This document shows positions 29,314-39,548 of a stretch of DNA of 64,000 nucleotides, piece by piece. A program made the position numbers and the translations under genes. The stretch covers positions 1,550,001-1,614,000 of the forward strand of contig NZ_CP136759.1 of assembly GCF_032931615.1 (NCBI RefSeq). The letters are read 5' to 3'. The stretch is from Palleronia sp. LCG004. Its GTDB lineage: Bacteria; Pseudomonadota; Alphaproteobacteria; Rhodobacterales; Rhodobacteraceae. Under the pieces are notes generated by a model. That model was not told the DNA's origin. It ran no database searches and saw only the letters and a list, made by a program, of their open reading frames with translations. Each line of letters opens with the position of its first letter. The stretch's first letter is position 1.

Positions 29314-29939
29314 CCGATGCCTTCCCTTCCTTTGACGTAAGCGTAGTAGGCCCAGAGCCCGCGTGCCGCAACACCCCGCCAGGGCGACCACGGTTCGGCC
29401 ATCGCGCGCAGCGCCCGTTCGCCCGGACGCGCCTCCAGATCGAAGAGCATCCGCGCCCCCTCCTGCAGAGCCAGATCGCCCGCCGGGAACACGTCCGCCC
29501 GGCCGAGCGCGAAGAGCGCATAGATCTCGGCCGTCCAGATCCCGATCCCGGGCACGGCGACGAGGGTCGCCACCACCTCGTCGCTCGGTTTCGCGGCAAG
29601 CGCGTCGAAATCGATCCCCGCCGCCGCCAGCGCCCTGAGATACCGCTGTTTCGGCCGGCTGAGACCGCATTCCTTGAGCATCTCGTCCGACGCGGCAAGC
29701 ACGACCTCCGGCGAATGCAGCCCCGCGGCCTCGACCCGCGCGCCGATCGCGGCGGCGGAGGCGACGCTCAGCTGCTGGCTGACGATCGCCTGGGCGAGCG
29801 CCGGAAACCCGTCCGGGCGCAGCCGGTCCGGCCACGGGCCGCTCGCCTCCAGCGCATGCGCGAAACGCGGCTCGGACGCGGCAAGCGCCGCCGCCCCCTC
29901 GGCCACGTCGTCCGGCCCGGTGATCACCCGCTCATCCAC
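29310..29939 (-). CDS. DNA-3-methyladenine glycosylase (HhH-GPD family)
   Basis: A 209-residue base-excision repair glycosylase of the AlkA type. The helix-hairpin-helix is VAVPGIGIWTAEIY and the catalytic Asp is in GRADVFPAGDLAL. It lacks the extra N-terminal domain of E. coli AlkA, so it is the short form that removes alkylated purines. It overlaps cobK by 8 bp at its start and the esterase by 4 bp at its end. Confidence 0.87.
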   Translation of the reverse strand: MDERVITGPDDVAEGAAALAASEPRFAHALEASGPWPDRLRPDGFPALAQAIVSQQLSVASAAAIGARVEAAGLHSPEVVLAASDEMLKECGLSRPKQRYLRALAAAGIDFDALAAKPSDEVVATLVAVPGIGIWTAEIYALFALGRADVFPAGDLALQEGARMLFDLEARPGERALRAMAEPWSPWRGVAARGLWAYYAYVKGREGIG

Positions 29940-30675
29940 GTCGCCGCGCCCATGTCAGTGCCGCCGCCACCGTCTCGAGCTTCGGTCCCTCGGGTTGCAG
30001 GGGCCGCCGGATCATCGCGACCCGCAGGCCGAGCGCACGCGCCGCGTCGAGAGAGACGCGGCTGGCACTGCCCCCGAGGTTGCGCATGATCAGCCAGTCG
30101 ATCCCGAGCCGCCGGAAGATCCGCGTCTCGTCCTCGATCGTCGTGGTCGGCCGTGCGGCGATCCAGCCCCCCCTCTCGAACGGAAATGGGCCCGGGCGTC
30201 CCTCCTCGACGCGCGCATGGACGATGCGTCCCGGCAACGCGCCGAACCGCTGCACCCCGCGCCGGCCCGTCTCGACCATCACCCGCGCCCCCTCCTCGAC
30301 ATGGCGCGCGGCATCCGCCTCCTCGTTGAGAAAGGTCCAGCGATCCCCCTCGCGCGGTCGCCAGGCGGGCCTCAGCACCTGCGCGTAGGCGATGCCCGCC
30401 TCGGCGCAGACTTCCGCGCTGCGATGGCTTATCGCCGCGGCGAAGGGATGCGTGGCGTCGAGAACGGCCGTGACCCCCTCGCGCCCCAGATACTTCGCGA
30501 AGGCGTCCCGCCCTCCGAACCCGCCGATCCGCGTCGCGACCCCGAGCGGCTCCGGCATCGCCGTCGGCCCGGCAAGGGAGGCCGTCACGCGCATTCCGGG
30601 CTGTCCGCCCAGCGCGGCCGCCAGGTGCCGCGCCTCGGGCGTTCCGGCAAGCAGGAGGATCCGCAGCGGTGCCAT
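29932..30675 (-). CDS. cobK: Precorrin-6A reductase (cobalt-precorrin-6A reductase type)
   Basis: A 247-residue CobK/CbiJ reductase of the cobalamin corrin-ring pathway, NAD(P)H-dependent. The N-terminus LRILLLAGTPEARHLAAAL and the central VLDATHPFAAAISHRSAEVCAEAGI are typical of the family, as is LIMRNLGGSAS in the C-terminal half. The ATG at 30675 is preferred over the GTG one codon earlier. No other cob gene is adjacent, and no convincing cobalamin riboswitch was found upstream. Confidence 0.87.
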   Translation of the reverse strand: MAPLRILLLAGTPEARHLAAALGGQPGMRVTASLAGPTAMPEPLGVATRIGGFGGRDAFAKYLGREGVTAVLDATHPFAAAISHRSAEVCAEAGIAYAQVLRPAWRPREGDRWTFLNEEADAARHVEEGARVMVETGRRGVQRFGALPGRIVHARVEEGRPGPFPFERGGWIAARPTTTIEDETRIFRRLGIDWLIMRNLGGSASRVSLDAARALGLRVAMIRRPLQPEGPKLETVAAALTWARRRG

Positions 30676-30678
30676 CAC

Positions 30679-30985
30679 GCCCCGCCGACATCATACGGGC
30701 GGGCGACGCGGAAATTTGGGGCTGACACTCGCATCGCGGCTTTCGGCATCTCCCGAACAGGTCGGGGCCGAGCTTAGGACGCGTCTCCGGCAGACGCAAT
30801 TTGCAAGCGGCCGGTCCCCTGCCGCCTCCCCCGGCGACAAATCCGCACCCCCGCAGCATGTCCACCGACACGCGTCGCGGTCCCGCCTGCAACCGGGCCC
30901 CGACGATCCCTCGTCCGGTCCGCCCCACCGCCCAGCCGCACCATGCCGCTGGACCTCCGCCGCGGGCGGGAGTATCCGCCTTTTC
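30679..30985. other. Divergent intergenic region between cobK and the MFS gene
   Basis: About 307 bp without a convincing gene. It must hold the promoters of both flanking genes. A perfect 6-bp hairpin, GCGTCT/AGACGC with a 5-nt loop, lies at 30781-30797. The stretch GCCGGAGAC within it on the minus strand vaguely recalls a B12 box, but the rest of a cobalamin riboswitch is not recognisable. Confidence 0.4.
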
Positions 30986-32194
30986 ATGTCGACCGATCAC
31001 ATGGCCCGGCGCAATGTCGCCCTTCTGACCGCCGCGCAGGCCTTTCTCGGCGCGCAGATGCCGATGATCTTCGTTCTGGGCGGGCTCGCGGGGCAATCGC
31101 TCGCCTCCAATCCCTGCTTCGCGACGCTGCCGATCTCCCTGATCGTGCTGGGCTCGATGCTTTCGGCGCAGCCGCTCTCCATGCTGATGCAGCGGTTCGG
31201 ACGGCGCGCGGGCTTCCTCGTGGGGGCCGCGGGTGGCGCGATCGGCGCAAGCGTCGGCGCATGGGGCCTCATCGAGGCATCGTTCCCGATCTTTCTCGCC
31301 GGATCGCTTCTTACCGGCATCTACATGAGTGCGCAGGGCTTCTACCGTTTCGCCGCCGCCGACACCGCCTCCGAGGACTTCCGCCCCAAGGCCATCAGCT
31401 ACGTCATGGCGGGCGGCCTTCTCTCCGCCCTGATCGGCCCGCAGCTGGTCAAGGTGACGGCCGAGGCGATGGTCGTGCCCTTCCTCGGGACCTATCTCGC
31501 GGTCGTCGTGATCAACGTCGTCGGTGCCGGGCTCTTCCTGTTCCTGAACATTCCCCGCCCGCCGCGCCCCGATGCCGGCGCGCCCAAGGGCCGGTCCCTG
31601 CCCGAACTCCTGCGCACCCCGCGCATCGCGGTCGCGATCATCTGCGCGATGGTCAGCTACGCCCTCATGAACCTCGTCATGACCTCAACGCCGCTGGCCG
31701 TGGTGGGCTGCGGCTTCGACCAGAACGCGGCGGCCGACATCGTGTCGGGCCACGTCCTCGCCATGTACGCGCCGAGCTTCTTCACCGGGCATCTCATCGC
31801 CCGGTTCGGGGTCGAGCGGATCGTGGCCCTTGGCCTCGTCCTTCTGGCGGGTGCTGGCGGCGTCGCGCTCGCGGGCGTGGATCTGGCGAATTTCTTCGTG
31901 GCGCTCGTGCTTCTGGGGCTCGGCTGGAATTTCGGGTTCATCGGCGCGACCGCGATGCTTGCCGGGTCCCACCGCCCCGAAGAGCGCGGCCGGATCCAGG
32001 GTCTCAACGACATGGCGGTCTTCGGCCTCGTGACGATGGCGTCGCTCTCGTCCGGCGGCTTGATGAACTGTGCGGGCGGCACGGCGCAGCAGGGCTGGAT
32101 GGCGGTGAACCTTGCAATGGTCCCGTTCCTCGCGCTCGCCGGCGGTGCGCTCGTCTGGCTCTGGCTCCGGCGCGGATCGACCCGCGTCGCCTGA
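30986..32194 (+). CDS. Major facilitator superfamily transporter
   Basis: A 402-residue membrane protein with about 12 hydrophobic segments in two sixes. It has the MFS loop motif after helix 2 (QRFGRRAGFLVGAAGG) and a related motif in the second half (LIARFGVERIVALG). The ATG at 30986 is used; a second ATG five codons later is possible. The transported compound cannot be read from sequence. It is separated from the convergent downstream gene by only 2 bp. Confidence 0.85.
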   Translation: MSTDHMARRNVALLTAAQAFLGAQMPMIFVLGGLAGQSLASNPCFATLPISLIVLGSMLSAQPLSMLMQRFGRRAGFLVGAAGGAIGASVGAWGLIEASFPIFLAGSLLTGIYMSAQGFYRFAAADTASEDFRPKAISYVMAGGLLSALIGPQLVKVTAEAMVVPFLGTYLAVVVINVVGAGLFLFLNIPRPPRPDAGAPKGRSLPELLRTPRIAVAIICAMVSYALMNLVMTSTPLAVVGCGFDQNAAADIVSGHVLAMYAPSFFTGHLIARFGVERIVALGLVLLAGAGGVALAGVDLANFFVALVLLGLGWNFGFIGATAMLAGSHRPEERGRIQGLNDMAVFGLVTMASLSSGGLMNCAGGTAQQGWMAVNLAMVPFLALAGGALVWLWLRRGSTRVA

Positions 32195-32196
32195 TC

Positions 32197-32946
32197 TCAG
32201 ATCCGCGCCGACCGCCAGAGCAGCGCGGCGCGCCGACGAAACCCCGATTGCCCCAGCGGCCCGGTCAGCGCCCGCCCGGGGTCTTTCGCGACCTGTCCCA
32301 GCACCACCCGCGCCTCCCATGCGCTCAGACCGGCAATGCGGCCCGCGCGCGACGGACGCCCGTCCGGCATCTTCTTCAGGGCGTCGCGCGCAAGATCCCC
32401 GATGGCCTCTGGGCTGTCGTCGACCAGGGGTTGCAGCCCCCGCGCCGACATTTCGGGCACGGCCTGGAACCAGCGCGCCAGCGCCTCGGCAAAGGCCAGA
32501 CGGCGCAGCGCACCCTCCTCCTCGGCCGCCGCGCCCAACAGGCGTGCGGCGGTCCAGAGCAGGTTGCCGTTCGTCGCGTCGAGATGCGCGCGGAACTGTG
32601 CGGCGCTCAGGAACGGCTCGGCCATCGCATCCCAGCGCCGCGCATCCGCGATCCGCGTCATCGTCTCGCAGGCCTGCGGGTCGAGGATGCCGGCCAGCGG
32701 TTCGACCACCTCGTGACGGCGCGGGGTCTGCCCCTTGCGGATCTCCTCCAGCGCATCGCGCCACCATTGCAACCGGATCTCGGCCAGCATCGGCTCGGAC
32801 GTGACATAGGGCGCGCGCGCGATCTCGACGTTGCAGGCATAGAGCGGAAAGAGGACACCGCGCGCCTCGGGCGGTGCCGCCATGGCGGCCAGGAACCGGT
32901 CGGGATCGCCGCGCCGGACGATTTCGGCGCATTCGTTGATGCTCAT
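32197..32946 (-). CDS. Squalene/phytoene synthase family protein (NDUFAF6-like)
   Basis: A 249-residue all-helical protein of the squalene/phytoene synthase fold, with the conserved LAEIRLQWWRDALEEI helix and LLWTAARLLG. The first Asp-rich DxxxD motif needed for prenyl-diphosphate chemistry is replaced (ACNVEIARAPYV), so catalysis is doubtful. Such degenerate alphaproteobacterial members resemble the mitochondrial complex I assembly factor NDUFAF6; a role in assembly rather than isoprenoid synthesis is inferred. It lies 31 bp downstream of cimA. Confidence 0.7.
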   Translation of the reverse strand: MSINECAEIVRRGDPDRFLAAMAAPPEARGVLFPLYACNVEIARAPYVTSEPMLAEIRLQWWRDALEEIRKGQTPRRHEVVEPLAGILDPQACETMTRIADARRWDAMAEPFLSAAQFRAHLDATNGNLLWTAARLLGAAAEEEGALRRLAFAEALARWFQAVPEMSARGLQPLVDDSPEAIGDLARDALKKMPDGRPSRAGRIAGLSAWEARVVLGQVAKDPGRALTGPLGQSGFRRRAALLWRSARI

Positions 32947-32977
32947 GCGGGGCGAACCCGCGAAGGCGGGATGTGGT

Positions 32978-34594
32978 TCACGACGGATCCGCGTCGCGGA
33001 TGAGCTTCCACGTCACCGCGTCGAGAAGCGCCTCGAAGCTCGCATCGACGATGTTGGGCGAGACGCCGACCGTGGACCAGCGGCGGCCCATGTCGTCCTC
33101 GCTGTCGATGATCACGCGGGTCACGGCCTCGGTCCCGCCCTGCGTGATGCGGACCTTGAAATCGACCAGCCGCATGTCGTCGATCGCCGCCTGATAGGGC
33201 CCGAGATCCTTGGCGAGCGCGCGCGACAGCGCGTTGACCGGTCCGCGGTCGCTGCCCGTCTCGTCGAGACTCTCGCTCACCGACAGCGTCTTCTCCTCGC
33301 CGATCCGGACGACCACGACGGCCTCCGACAGCGAGATGACGCGCCCGCGCTCGTCGCGGCGACGCTCGACCGTCACGCGGTAGCGTTCGACCTCGAAATA
33401 GGACGGCACCCGCCCCAGTTCCCGCCGCGCGAGCAGCTCGAAGCTCGCCTGTGCGGTGTCGTAGGAATAGCCCTCGTCCTCGCGCGCCTTGATCCGGTCG
33501 AGAATCCGGCCGAGCGCGGGATCGCCCTTCTCGACCTCGAGCCCCATGGCCTGAAGCCGCGCGCGCAGGTTCGACTGCCCCGCCTGGTTCGACATGGGCA
33601 CGATGCGCGCATTGCCGACGCTTTCGGGCGGCACGTGCTCGTAGGTCGACGGGTCCTTGGCGATCGCGCTCGCATGAAGGCCCGCCTTGTGCGCGAAGGC
33701 CGACGCGCCGACATAGGGGGCCGATCCGCGCGGCACGCGGTTCAGGATATCGTCGAGCGTCCGGCTCATCCGCGTGAGGCCGCGCAGCCCCTCGGACGTC
33801 ACGTTCGTCTCGAACCGGCTCGCATAGGGCTCCTTGAGCAGGAGCGTCGGGATCAGCGAGATCAGATTGGCGTTGCCGCAGCGCTCGCCCAGACCGTTGA
33901 GCGTACCCTGCACCTGCCGCACGCCCGCCTCGATCGCGGCAAGCGACCCGGCAATGGCAAGCCCCATGTCGTCATGCGTGTGAATCCCGAGCCGCTCGCC
34001 CGGGATGCCGCCGGCGATCACATCGCCCACGATGCGGGCGATGTCGCCGGGCACAGTCCCGCCATTCGTGTCGCAGAGCACGATCCACCGCGCCCCCGCC
34101 CCGTATGCCGCATGCAGGCATTCGAGCGCATAGCCGGGATCGGCGGCATAGCCGTCGAAGAAATGCTCGGCATCGAACAGCGCCTCGCGCCCAGATGCCA
34201 CCAGATGCGCGATCGAGGCGCGGATGTTCTCGACATTCTCCTCGAGCGGGATGCCCAGCGCCGCGCGGACGTGGAAATCGTGCGTCTTGCCGACGATGCA
34301 GACCGACGGCGTGCCCGCGTTCAGGACCGCGGCCAGCACGTCGTCGTTCTCGGCCGACCGGCCCGAGCGCTTGGTCATGCCGAAGGCCGTCATCGTCGCG
34401 CGCGTCGACGGGTCGGCCTCGAAGAAGGCGCTGTCGGTCGGGTTCGCGCCGGGCCAGCCGCCCTCGATATGATCGACGCCCAGCGTGTCGAGCATCGCCG
34501 CGATCCTGAGCTTGTCATGCGTCGAGAACTGCACGCCCTGCGTCTGCTGACCGTCCCTGAGCGTCGTGTCGTAGAGATAGAGCCGCTCGGTCAT
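32978..34594 (-). CDS. cimA: (R)-citramalate synthase
   Basis: A 538-residue DRE-TIM metallolyase condensing acetyl-CoA and pyruvate, the first step of the threonine-independent isoleucine route. The catalytic [10 protein letters not shown] is at residues 9-18, the metal site is GIHTHDDMG and the linker [12 protein letters not shown] follows. A C-terminal LeuA-type regulatory domain (from about residue 400) suggests feedback by isoleucine. Length and the GQQTQGV variant fit CimA rather than LeuA or homocitrate synthase. Its ATG overlaps the cysS stop by 4 bp. Confidence 0.9.
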   Translation of the reverse strand: MTERLYLYDTTLRDGQQTQGVQFSTHDKLRIAAMLDTLGVDHIEGGWPGANPTDSAFFEADPSTRATMTAFGMTKRSGRSAENDDVLAAVLNAGTPSVCIVGKTHDFHVRAALGIPLEENVENIRASIAHLVASGREALFDAEHFFDGYAADPGYALECLHAAYGAGARWIVLCDTNGGTVPGDIARIVGDVIAGGIPGERLGIHTHDDMGLAIAGSLAAIEAGVRQVQGTLNGLGERCGNANLISLIPTLLLKEPYASRFETNVTSEGLRGLTRMSRTLDDILNRVPRGSAPYVGASAFAHKAGLHASAIAKDPSTYEHVPPESVGNARIVPMSNQAGQSNLRARLQAMGLEVEKGDPALGRILDRIKAREDEGYSYDTAQASFELLARRELGRVPSYFEVERYRVTVERRRDERGRVISLSEAVVVVRIGEEKTLSVSESLDETGSDRGPVNALSRALAKDLGPYQAAIDDMRLVDFKVRITQGGTEAVTRVIIDSEDDMGRRWSTVGVSPNIVDASFEALLDAVTWKLIRDADPS

Positions 34595-35958
34595 CCCAGC
34601 GCGTCCAGCTTGCTCGCGTCGAAATCGCTGCCGGGCAACAGCTCGATCCCCTCCTTCGACATGCGCACCTCGACGCCCGCCTCCTGCAACGCGGATCTGA
34701 GCGCATCGACGCGGGCGAAATCCTTGCTCTCCATCGCGTCGGCGCGCGCCTGCGCCAGAAGCATTCCGTAAGCCGACAGATCGACATCCGGGGCCTGCGC
34801 CCAGCCGCCCATCTCCTCGCCCAGAAGCCCCAGAAGCGCGGCACCCGCCGCGAGCGCCTCGACCTCGCCCGCGCGCGACAGCGCATGCAGACGCGAGATC
34901 GCCTCGGGCGTGTTCAGATCGTCGGCCAGCGCCTCGAGGATCCGCGCGGGGATCGGGCCCGGCTCGACGTCGCGCACCTGTTCGCGCCAGCGGCGCAGGA
35001 TCGCCTCGGCCTCGCGCGCCTTCTCGTCGGTCCAGTCCATCGGCTTGCGGTAATGCGTGGACAGCATCACGAAACGGATCACCTCGCCGGGCACGCCCCG
35101 GTCGAAAAGATCGCGCACCGTGAAGAAATTGCCGAGCGACTTCGACATCTTGCGGCCGTCGACCTGCAGCATCTCGTTATGCAGCCAGACCTGCGCCATC
35201 GGCGCGCCGCCATGGGCGCAGGCCGATTGCGCGATCTCGTTCTCGTGGTGCGGGAACATCAGGTCGTTGCCCCCGCCATGGATGTCGAAGCTCTGCCCCA
35301 GCAGGTCCGCGGCCATGGCCGAACATTCGATATGCCACCCCGGACGTCCGCGGCCCCACGGGCTGTCCCAGCCGGGCTGCCCCTCGGCGGAGGGTTTCCA
35401 GAGGACGAAATCCATCGGATCCTCCTTGTAGGGCGCGACCTCGACCCGCGCGCCCGCCCGCATGTCGTCGAGCGACCGACCCGAGAAGCTGCCGTATCTC
35501 TCGTAGGATCGCACCCGGAAAAGCGCGTGACCCTCGGCCGCATAGGCATGGCCCTTCGCGATCAACTCCTCGGTCATCGCGATCATCTGCGCGACATAGG
35601 CCGTCGCGCGCGGCGTGCGGTCGGGCAGCATGTTGCCCAGCGCGGCCATGTCCTCGAAATACCAGGCGGTCGTCTCCTCGGTGATCTCGCCGATGGACCG
35701 CCCGCTCTCGGCGGCGCGCGCGTTTATCTTGTCGTCGATATCGGTGATGTTGCGCACATAGGTCACCTGACCCGCGCCGAAGACCTCGCGCAGCAGCCGG
35801 TAGAGCACATCGAAGACGATGGCCGGCCGCGCATTGCCCAGATGCGCGCGGTCATAGACCGTCGGTCCACAGACATACATCCGCACGTTCGACGGGTCGA
35901 GCGGCCGGAAATCGACCTTGCGGCGCGTGGCCGTATCGTGAAGCTGGATCTCGGTCAT
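34591..35958 (-). CDS. cysS: Cysteinyl-tRNA synthetase
   Basis: A 455-residue class I aminoacyl-tRNA synthetase. The HIGH-type motif is AHLGNARP, the zinc site begins at YVCGPTVYD and includes ECSAM and the HHENEIAQS histidines, and the KMSKSLGNF loop is intact. The start is ATG at 35958 ([10 protein letters not shown]), in keeping with the family. It is the upstream partner of cimA. Confidence 0.96.
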   Translation of the reverse strand: MTEIQLHDTATRRKVDFRPLDPSNVRMYVCGPTVYDRAHLGNARPAIVFDVLYRLLREVFGAGQVTYVRNITDIDDKINARAAESGRSIGEITEETTAWYFEDMAALGNMLPDRTPRATAYVAQMIAMTEELIAKGHAYAAEGHALFRVRSYERYGSFSGRSLDDMRAGARVEVAPYKEDPMDFVLWKPSAEGQPGWDSPWGRGRPGWHIECSAMAADLLGQSFDIHGGGNDLMFPHHENEIAQSACAHGGAPMAQVWLHNEMLQVDGRKMSKSLGNFFTVRDLFDRGVPGEVIRFVMLSTHYRKPMDWTDEKAREAEAILRRWREQVRDVEPGPIPARILEALADDLNTPEAISRLHALSRAGEVEALAAGAALLGLLGEEMGGWAQAPDVDLSAYGMLLAQARADAMESKDFARVDALRSALQEAGVEVRMSKEGIELLPGSDFDASKLDALG

Positions 35959-36059
35959 GGCACGCTCTCTTGGCAAGTCTGTGGCTGCGGCGCAAGCCCG
36001 GGTGCGATTGCAAATCCCGGCCACGCCTGCGCAATGTGGCCCGCGAGGAGGACCATGCA

Positions 36060-36749
36060 ATGATCGAAGAACCCGCAAAGCTCATCGTCCGCAAGGATCG
36101 CAACCGCCCGACCGACGCGCAGATCGCCGCCTTCCAGGGGGTGCCGACGGGCTTCGTCGTCGATGCGATGCACGGGCGCGGCGCGCTCCATGCCGGCATC
36201 TCCCCGCTCGGCGCGCATGGCGAAGCCGTCGCTGGCCCCGCCCTCTGCGCCGAGAACCAGCCGGGCGACATCCTCGCGACGCTGGCGGCGCTGGCCTATC
36301 TCTCGCCCGGCGACGTGCTGATCGTGGGCACCGCTGGCGGCTATCAGGGCTGCGCCGCGGCGGGCGACCGGGTCTGCGGCATGGCGAGGAACGCGGGGGC
36401 CGTGGGCCTCGTCACCGACGGGCCGCTGCGCGATCTGGCGGGCATCGAGGAAATCGGCCTGCCCTGCTGGGCCACCGGCCTCACCCCCGCATCCCCCTTC
36501 ACGACAGGGCCCGGCGTGGTCGGCGGCGCGATGCCGTTCGGCGGCCTGCATGTCGCGACCGGCGACATGATCGTGGCGGATGCCGACGGCGTGGTCGTCG
36601 TCCCCTTCGACATGATCGACACCGTGGCCAAACGCGTGGCGCAGGTGCGGGAGGTCGAGCTCGCGCTCGACGCCGAGGTGCGCGAGGGCCTCAAGGTGCC
36701 GCCCGCGATCGAGGAGCTGCTGGCCTCCGACGCCACGCGCCACGACTAG
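36060..36749 (+). CDS. RraA-like protein / 4-hydroxy-4-methyl-2-oxoglutarate aldolase family
   Basis: A 229-residue protein with the RraA/HMG-aldolase fold: [13 protein letters not shown] near the N-terminus, [21 protein letters not shown], then the substrate/metal segment [12 protein letters not shown] and the end segment [12 protein letters not shown]. Members are either divalent-metal aldolases or regulators of RNase E; the Gly-rich loop and D-G-x-x-R-D motif fit the aldolase/demethylmenaquinone-methyltransferase-like group. The ATG at 36060 follows GGAGGACC. It stands as a single gene divergent from cysS. Confidence 0.78.
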   Translation: MIEEPAKLIVRKDRNRPTDAQIAAFQGVPTGFVVDAMHGRGALHAGISPLGAHGEAVAGPALCAENQPGDILATLAALAYLSPGDVLIVGTAGGYQGCAAAGDRVCGMARNAGAVGLVTDGPLRDLAGIEEIGLPCWATGLTPASPFTTGPGVVGGAMPFGGLHVATGDMIVADADGVVVVPFDMIDTVAKRVAQVREVELALDAEVREGLKVPPAIEELLASDATRHD

Positions 36750-36760
36750 GCGCGCGGGTC

Positions 36761-38584
36761 TCAGCCCGCCGCGCGTTCCTCGAGGCTCAGCCACTCGGCC
36801 TCGGCCTCCGACAACATGTCGTGACGCGCGACCAGCGCGTCGCTGGCCTTCTGGAACTTCACCGGCTCGCGGGTAAAGAGGTCCGGATCCGACAGCAGCT
36901 GTTCGAGCTTGGCGATCTCGGCCTCGATCCGTTCGATGACCGACGGCAACTCCTCCAGCCGGTGCTTCTCCGTGAAGCTCAGCCCGCTTTCGGTCTTTCC
37001 GGCAGGCGCGGATTTTGCCGATCCCTGCGACGCGGTCCCGCCCTTCGCGGCGGGCCTGGTGGTTTCCGGCCAATCGTCGGGCCGCTGCGCGAGGTAATCG
37101 CTCCAGCCGCCCGCATAGAGCGTCGCACGGCCCCGCCCCTCGAAGGCGACGGTCTGCGTGGCGACGCGGTCGAGGAAGTCGCGGTCGTGGCTCACCAGCA
37201 GCACGGTGCCGTCATACTCGCCCAGCAGATCCTGCAGCAGGTCCAGCGTCTCGATGTCGAGATCGTTCGTCGGCTCGTCGAGCACGAGCACGTTCGAGGG
37301 CTTGGCCATGATCCGCGCCATGAGCAGACGCGCCTTCTCCCCGCCCGAAAGCGACCGGACGGGCGCGCGGGCCTGCGCCTCGGAAAAGAGGAAATCCTTG
37401 AGGTATCCCACCACGTGGCGCGCCTGTCCGCGCACCATGACCTGATCGGCATTGCCCGACACCCGCATGTCGGGCGTGCCCGTCAGGCTTTCCCAGAGCG
37501 TCATGTCCGGATCGAGCTGCGCGCGCGCCTGGTCGAAGACCGCGACCTCGAGATTGGTGCCGTGCGTGACGGTGCCGGTATCGGGTTCGATCTCGCCCGT
37601 CAGCATCTTGAGAAGCGTCGTCTTGCCCACCCCGTTCGGGCCGACGAAGGCCACGCGGTCGCCGCGCGCGACGCGGATGTCGAACGGGTTCAGGATCGGA
37701 CGGTCGTCATACGTTTTCGAAATGCCCTTGGCCTCGATCACGCGCTTGCCGCTGCTCGGGCCCTCGGCCAGGTCCATCGCAGCGGTGCCCTGCCGACGGA
37801 TCATGTTCGATCGTTCGTCGCGCAGATCGGCCAGCGCGCGGACGCGGCCCTGGTTGCGCTTGCGCCGGGCGCTGATGCCCTCGACGGCCCAGCGCGCCTC
37901 GGCCTTGATCTTCCGGTCGAGCTTGTGACGCTGGACGTCCTCTTCCTCCCAGGTGGCGTCGCGCCATTCCTCGAAGGCCTCGAACCCCTTTTCCTGCCGG
38001 CGCACCTGCCCCCGGTCGATCCAGAGCGTCGCGCGCGTCAGGGCCTTCAGGAACGCACGGTCGTGCGAGATGATGACGTATCCCGCGCGCGTCGACTTGA
38101 GCTGATCCTCGAGCCAGGCGATCGCCTGGATGTCGAGATGGTTCGTCGGCTCGTCCAGCAGCATGAGTTCGGGCGCCTCGGCCAGCAGCTTGGCCAGCGC
38201 CGCGCGCCGCCGCTCGCCGCCCGAAGCGGTCGCGGGATCGCCCTCGGGATCGAACTTCAGACCCTCGGCCACCATCTCGACCTTGTAGGCCTCAGACGGG
38301 TCGAGTTCGGAGGACGCGAAATCGCCCAGCGTGGCGAACCCCTCCATCGAGGGTTCCTGCTCCATGTAACCGACGGTCGTCCCGGGCGACAGGATCAGAT
38401 CCCCGCGATCGGGCTCCACCAGACCGGCCATCACCTTCATCAGGGTCGACTTGCCCGAGCCGTTCCGCCCGACAAGCGCCACCCGGTCGCCCGGCTGCAC
38501 GACGAGGTCGAGCCGGTCGAAGACTGGATCGCCGCCGAAGGTGAGCGAGATTTCGTTGAGTTGCAAAAGGGGTGCGCGCGCCAT
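36761..38584 (-). CDS. uup: ABC-F family ATPase, Uup-like
   Basis: A 607-residue soluble protein with two ABC domains and no membrane segments. Walker A motifs are VGRNGSGKST and VGPNGVGKTT; signatures ASGGERRR and LSGGEKAR; Walker B motifs LMLLDEPTNHLD and VLVLDEPTNDLD. The C-terminal coiled coil after about residue 515 (TEKHRLEELPSVIERIEAEIAKLEQLL) is diagnostic of Uup. Such proteins act on the ribosome or branched DNA, not transport. It is convergent with the RraA-like gene, 11 bp apart. Confidence 0.88.
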   Translation of the reverse strand: MARAPLLQLNEISLTFGGDPVFDRLDLVVQPGDRVALVGRNGSGKSTLMKVMAGLVEPDRGDLILSPGTTVGYMEQEPSMEGFATLGDFASSELDPSEAYKVEMVAEGLKFDPEGDPATASGGERRRAALAKLLAEAPELMLLDEPTNHLDIQAIAWLEDQLKSTRAGYVIISHDRAFLKALTRATLWIDRGQVRRQEKGFEAFEEWRDATWEEEDVQRHKLDRKIKAEARWAVEGISARRKRNQGRVRALADLRDERSNMIRRQGTAAMDLAEGPSSGKRVIEAKGISKTYDDRPILNPFDIRVARGDRVAFVGPNGVGKTTLLKMLTGEIEPDTGTVTHGTNLEVAVFDQARAQLDPDMTLWESLTGTPDMRVSGNADQVMVRGQARHVVGYLKDFLFSEAQARAPVRSLSGGEKARLLMARIMAKPSNVLVLDEPTNDLDIETLDLLQDLLGEYDGTVLLVSHDRDFLDRVATQTVAFEGRGRATLYAGGWSDYLAQRPDDWPETTRPAAKGGTASQGSAKSAPAGKTESGLSFTEKHRLEELPSVIERIEAEIAKLEQLLSDPDLFTREPVKFQKASDALVARHDMLSEAEAEWLSLEERAAG

Positions 38585-38699
38585 GCCCGGCAGGTAGATG
38601 CGCCACGCGGGGCTGTCAATGCGCGGCGACCGGGTCCGCCCTGCCCCCTTGTTTCGCGAGAAAGGTCCGATCCGGCCGGTTTCGCCGCGAAACCTGCGC

Positions 38700-39422
38700 C
38701 TATTCGGCGAGCGCCCTCAGAAGCCGGACACGGGCCTTCGGGATCGCCGCGATCTCGAGTCCGGTGAAGACATGGATCGCCCGCATCTGACGGTCGATCA
38801 CGGCATGATCGCCCACCCGTCCCCCCATGCCGAGATAGCTCCGCAGAAGCGCCGGCATCCTGGCCTGGGCCCCTTTGGGATCGCGCGCATCGCGGTCTGG
38901 AAAGGTCACCACCTCGGGCGCGCGGATACCGGGCCGCCAGTCGGGTGGGGCCAGATGCCGCGCGCGCAACAAGGCGAAGGCATCCTCCAGCGCGCCGGCA
39001 TCCTGCGTCGGGAAGGTCGTGCAGCCGAAGATCATCTGCGCGCCCGTTTCCTCCACCCGCCGGACGATGGCCCCCCAGGCGACACGCAGGATGTCGGGGT
39101 CGCCGCTCCGCCCGGCCGTGCAGAAGCGCCCGAGCTCCATCATCGGCGCGTCATGACGCGACAGCGCGGAGAGTTCGTAGAATTGCGACGAATAGCTCGA
39201 CCCGATCGCCCCGCCCGTCGCGAAGAGCGCGAGACGGAAGGTGCCCACGACGGCACCTCCGGCCATGTCCTCGATCAGCATGTGCGCGCAGGCCGCGTCA
39301 TGGGCGTCGGGCCCGTCCCTGTCGGCCGCGAAGGCCCCCGCCCTGAGCGCGTGCAGCGCCGCGAAATCCTCCGCGCTGCCAGCCAGCCGCGCGCGGTAGC
39401 GTCCTTTTTCGAGAATGATCAT
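38700..39422 (-). CDS. olsB: L-ornithine N(alpha)-acyltransferase
   Basis: A 240-residue GNAT-fold acyltransferase of the OlsB / autoinducer-synthase-like type. Visible landmarks are FRLALFATGGAIGSSYSSQFYELS, MMELGRFCT and AWGAIVRRVEETGAQMIFGCTTF. It makes lyso-ornithine lipid from ornithine and 3-hydroxyacyl-ACP. The acylating partner OlsA is not adjacent. The ATG at 39422 is preferred; upstream in-frame starts add unconserved residues. Confidence 0.82.
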   Translation of the reverse strand: MIILEKGRYRARLAGSAEDFAALHALRAGAFAADRDGPDAHDAACAHMLIEDMAGGAVVGTFRLALFATGGAIGSSYSSQFYELSALSRHDAPMMELGRFCTAGRSGDPDILRVAWGAIVRRVEETGAQMIFGCTTFPTQDAGALEDAFALLRARHLAPPDWRPGIRAPEVVTFPDRDARDPKGAQARMPALLRSYLGMGGRVGDHAVIDRQMRAIHVFTGLEIAAIPKARVRLLRALAE

Positions 39423-39548
39423 GCGCAAGGCCACCCGCGATCCCGACATGCCGGACCCTTGGATCGCGACCACGTATGGCTATCTAAGACCCAAGATCGA
39501 CATGCCCACAAGACATGCGCCGCAGCCTTGCGGCGTGGAAAGGACGAG

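Noticed and set aside
30679..30985. Cobalamin riboswitch upstream of cobK
   Set aside because: Only a GCCGGAGAC stretch resembles the B12 box and it is part of a simple hairpin; the other conserved segments are missing.
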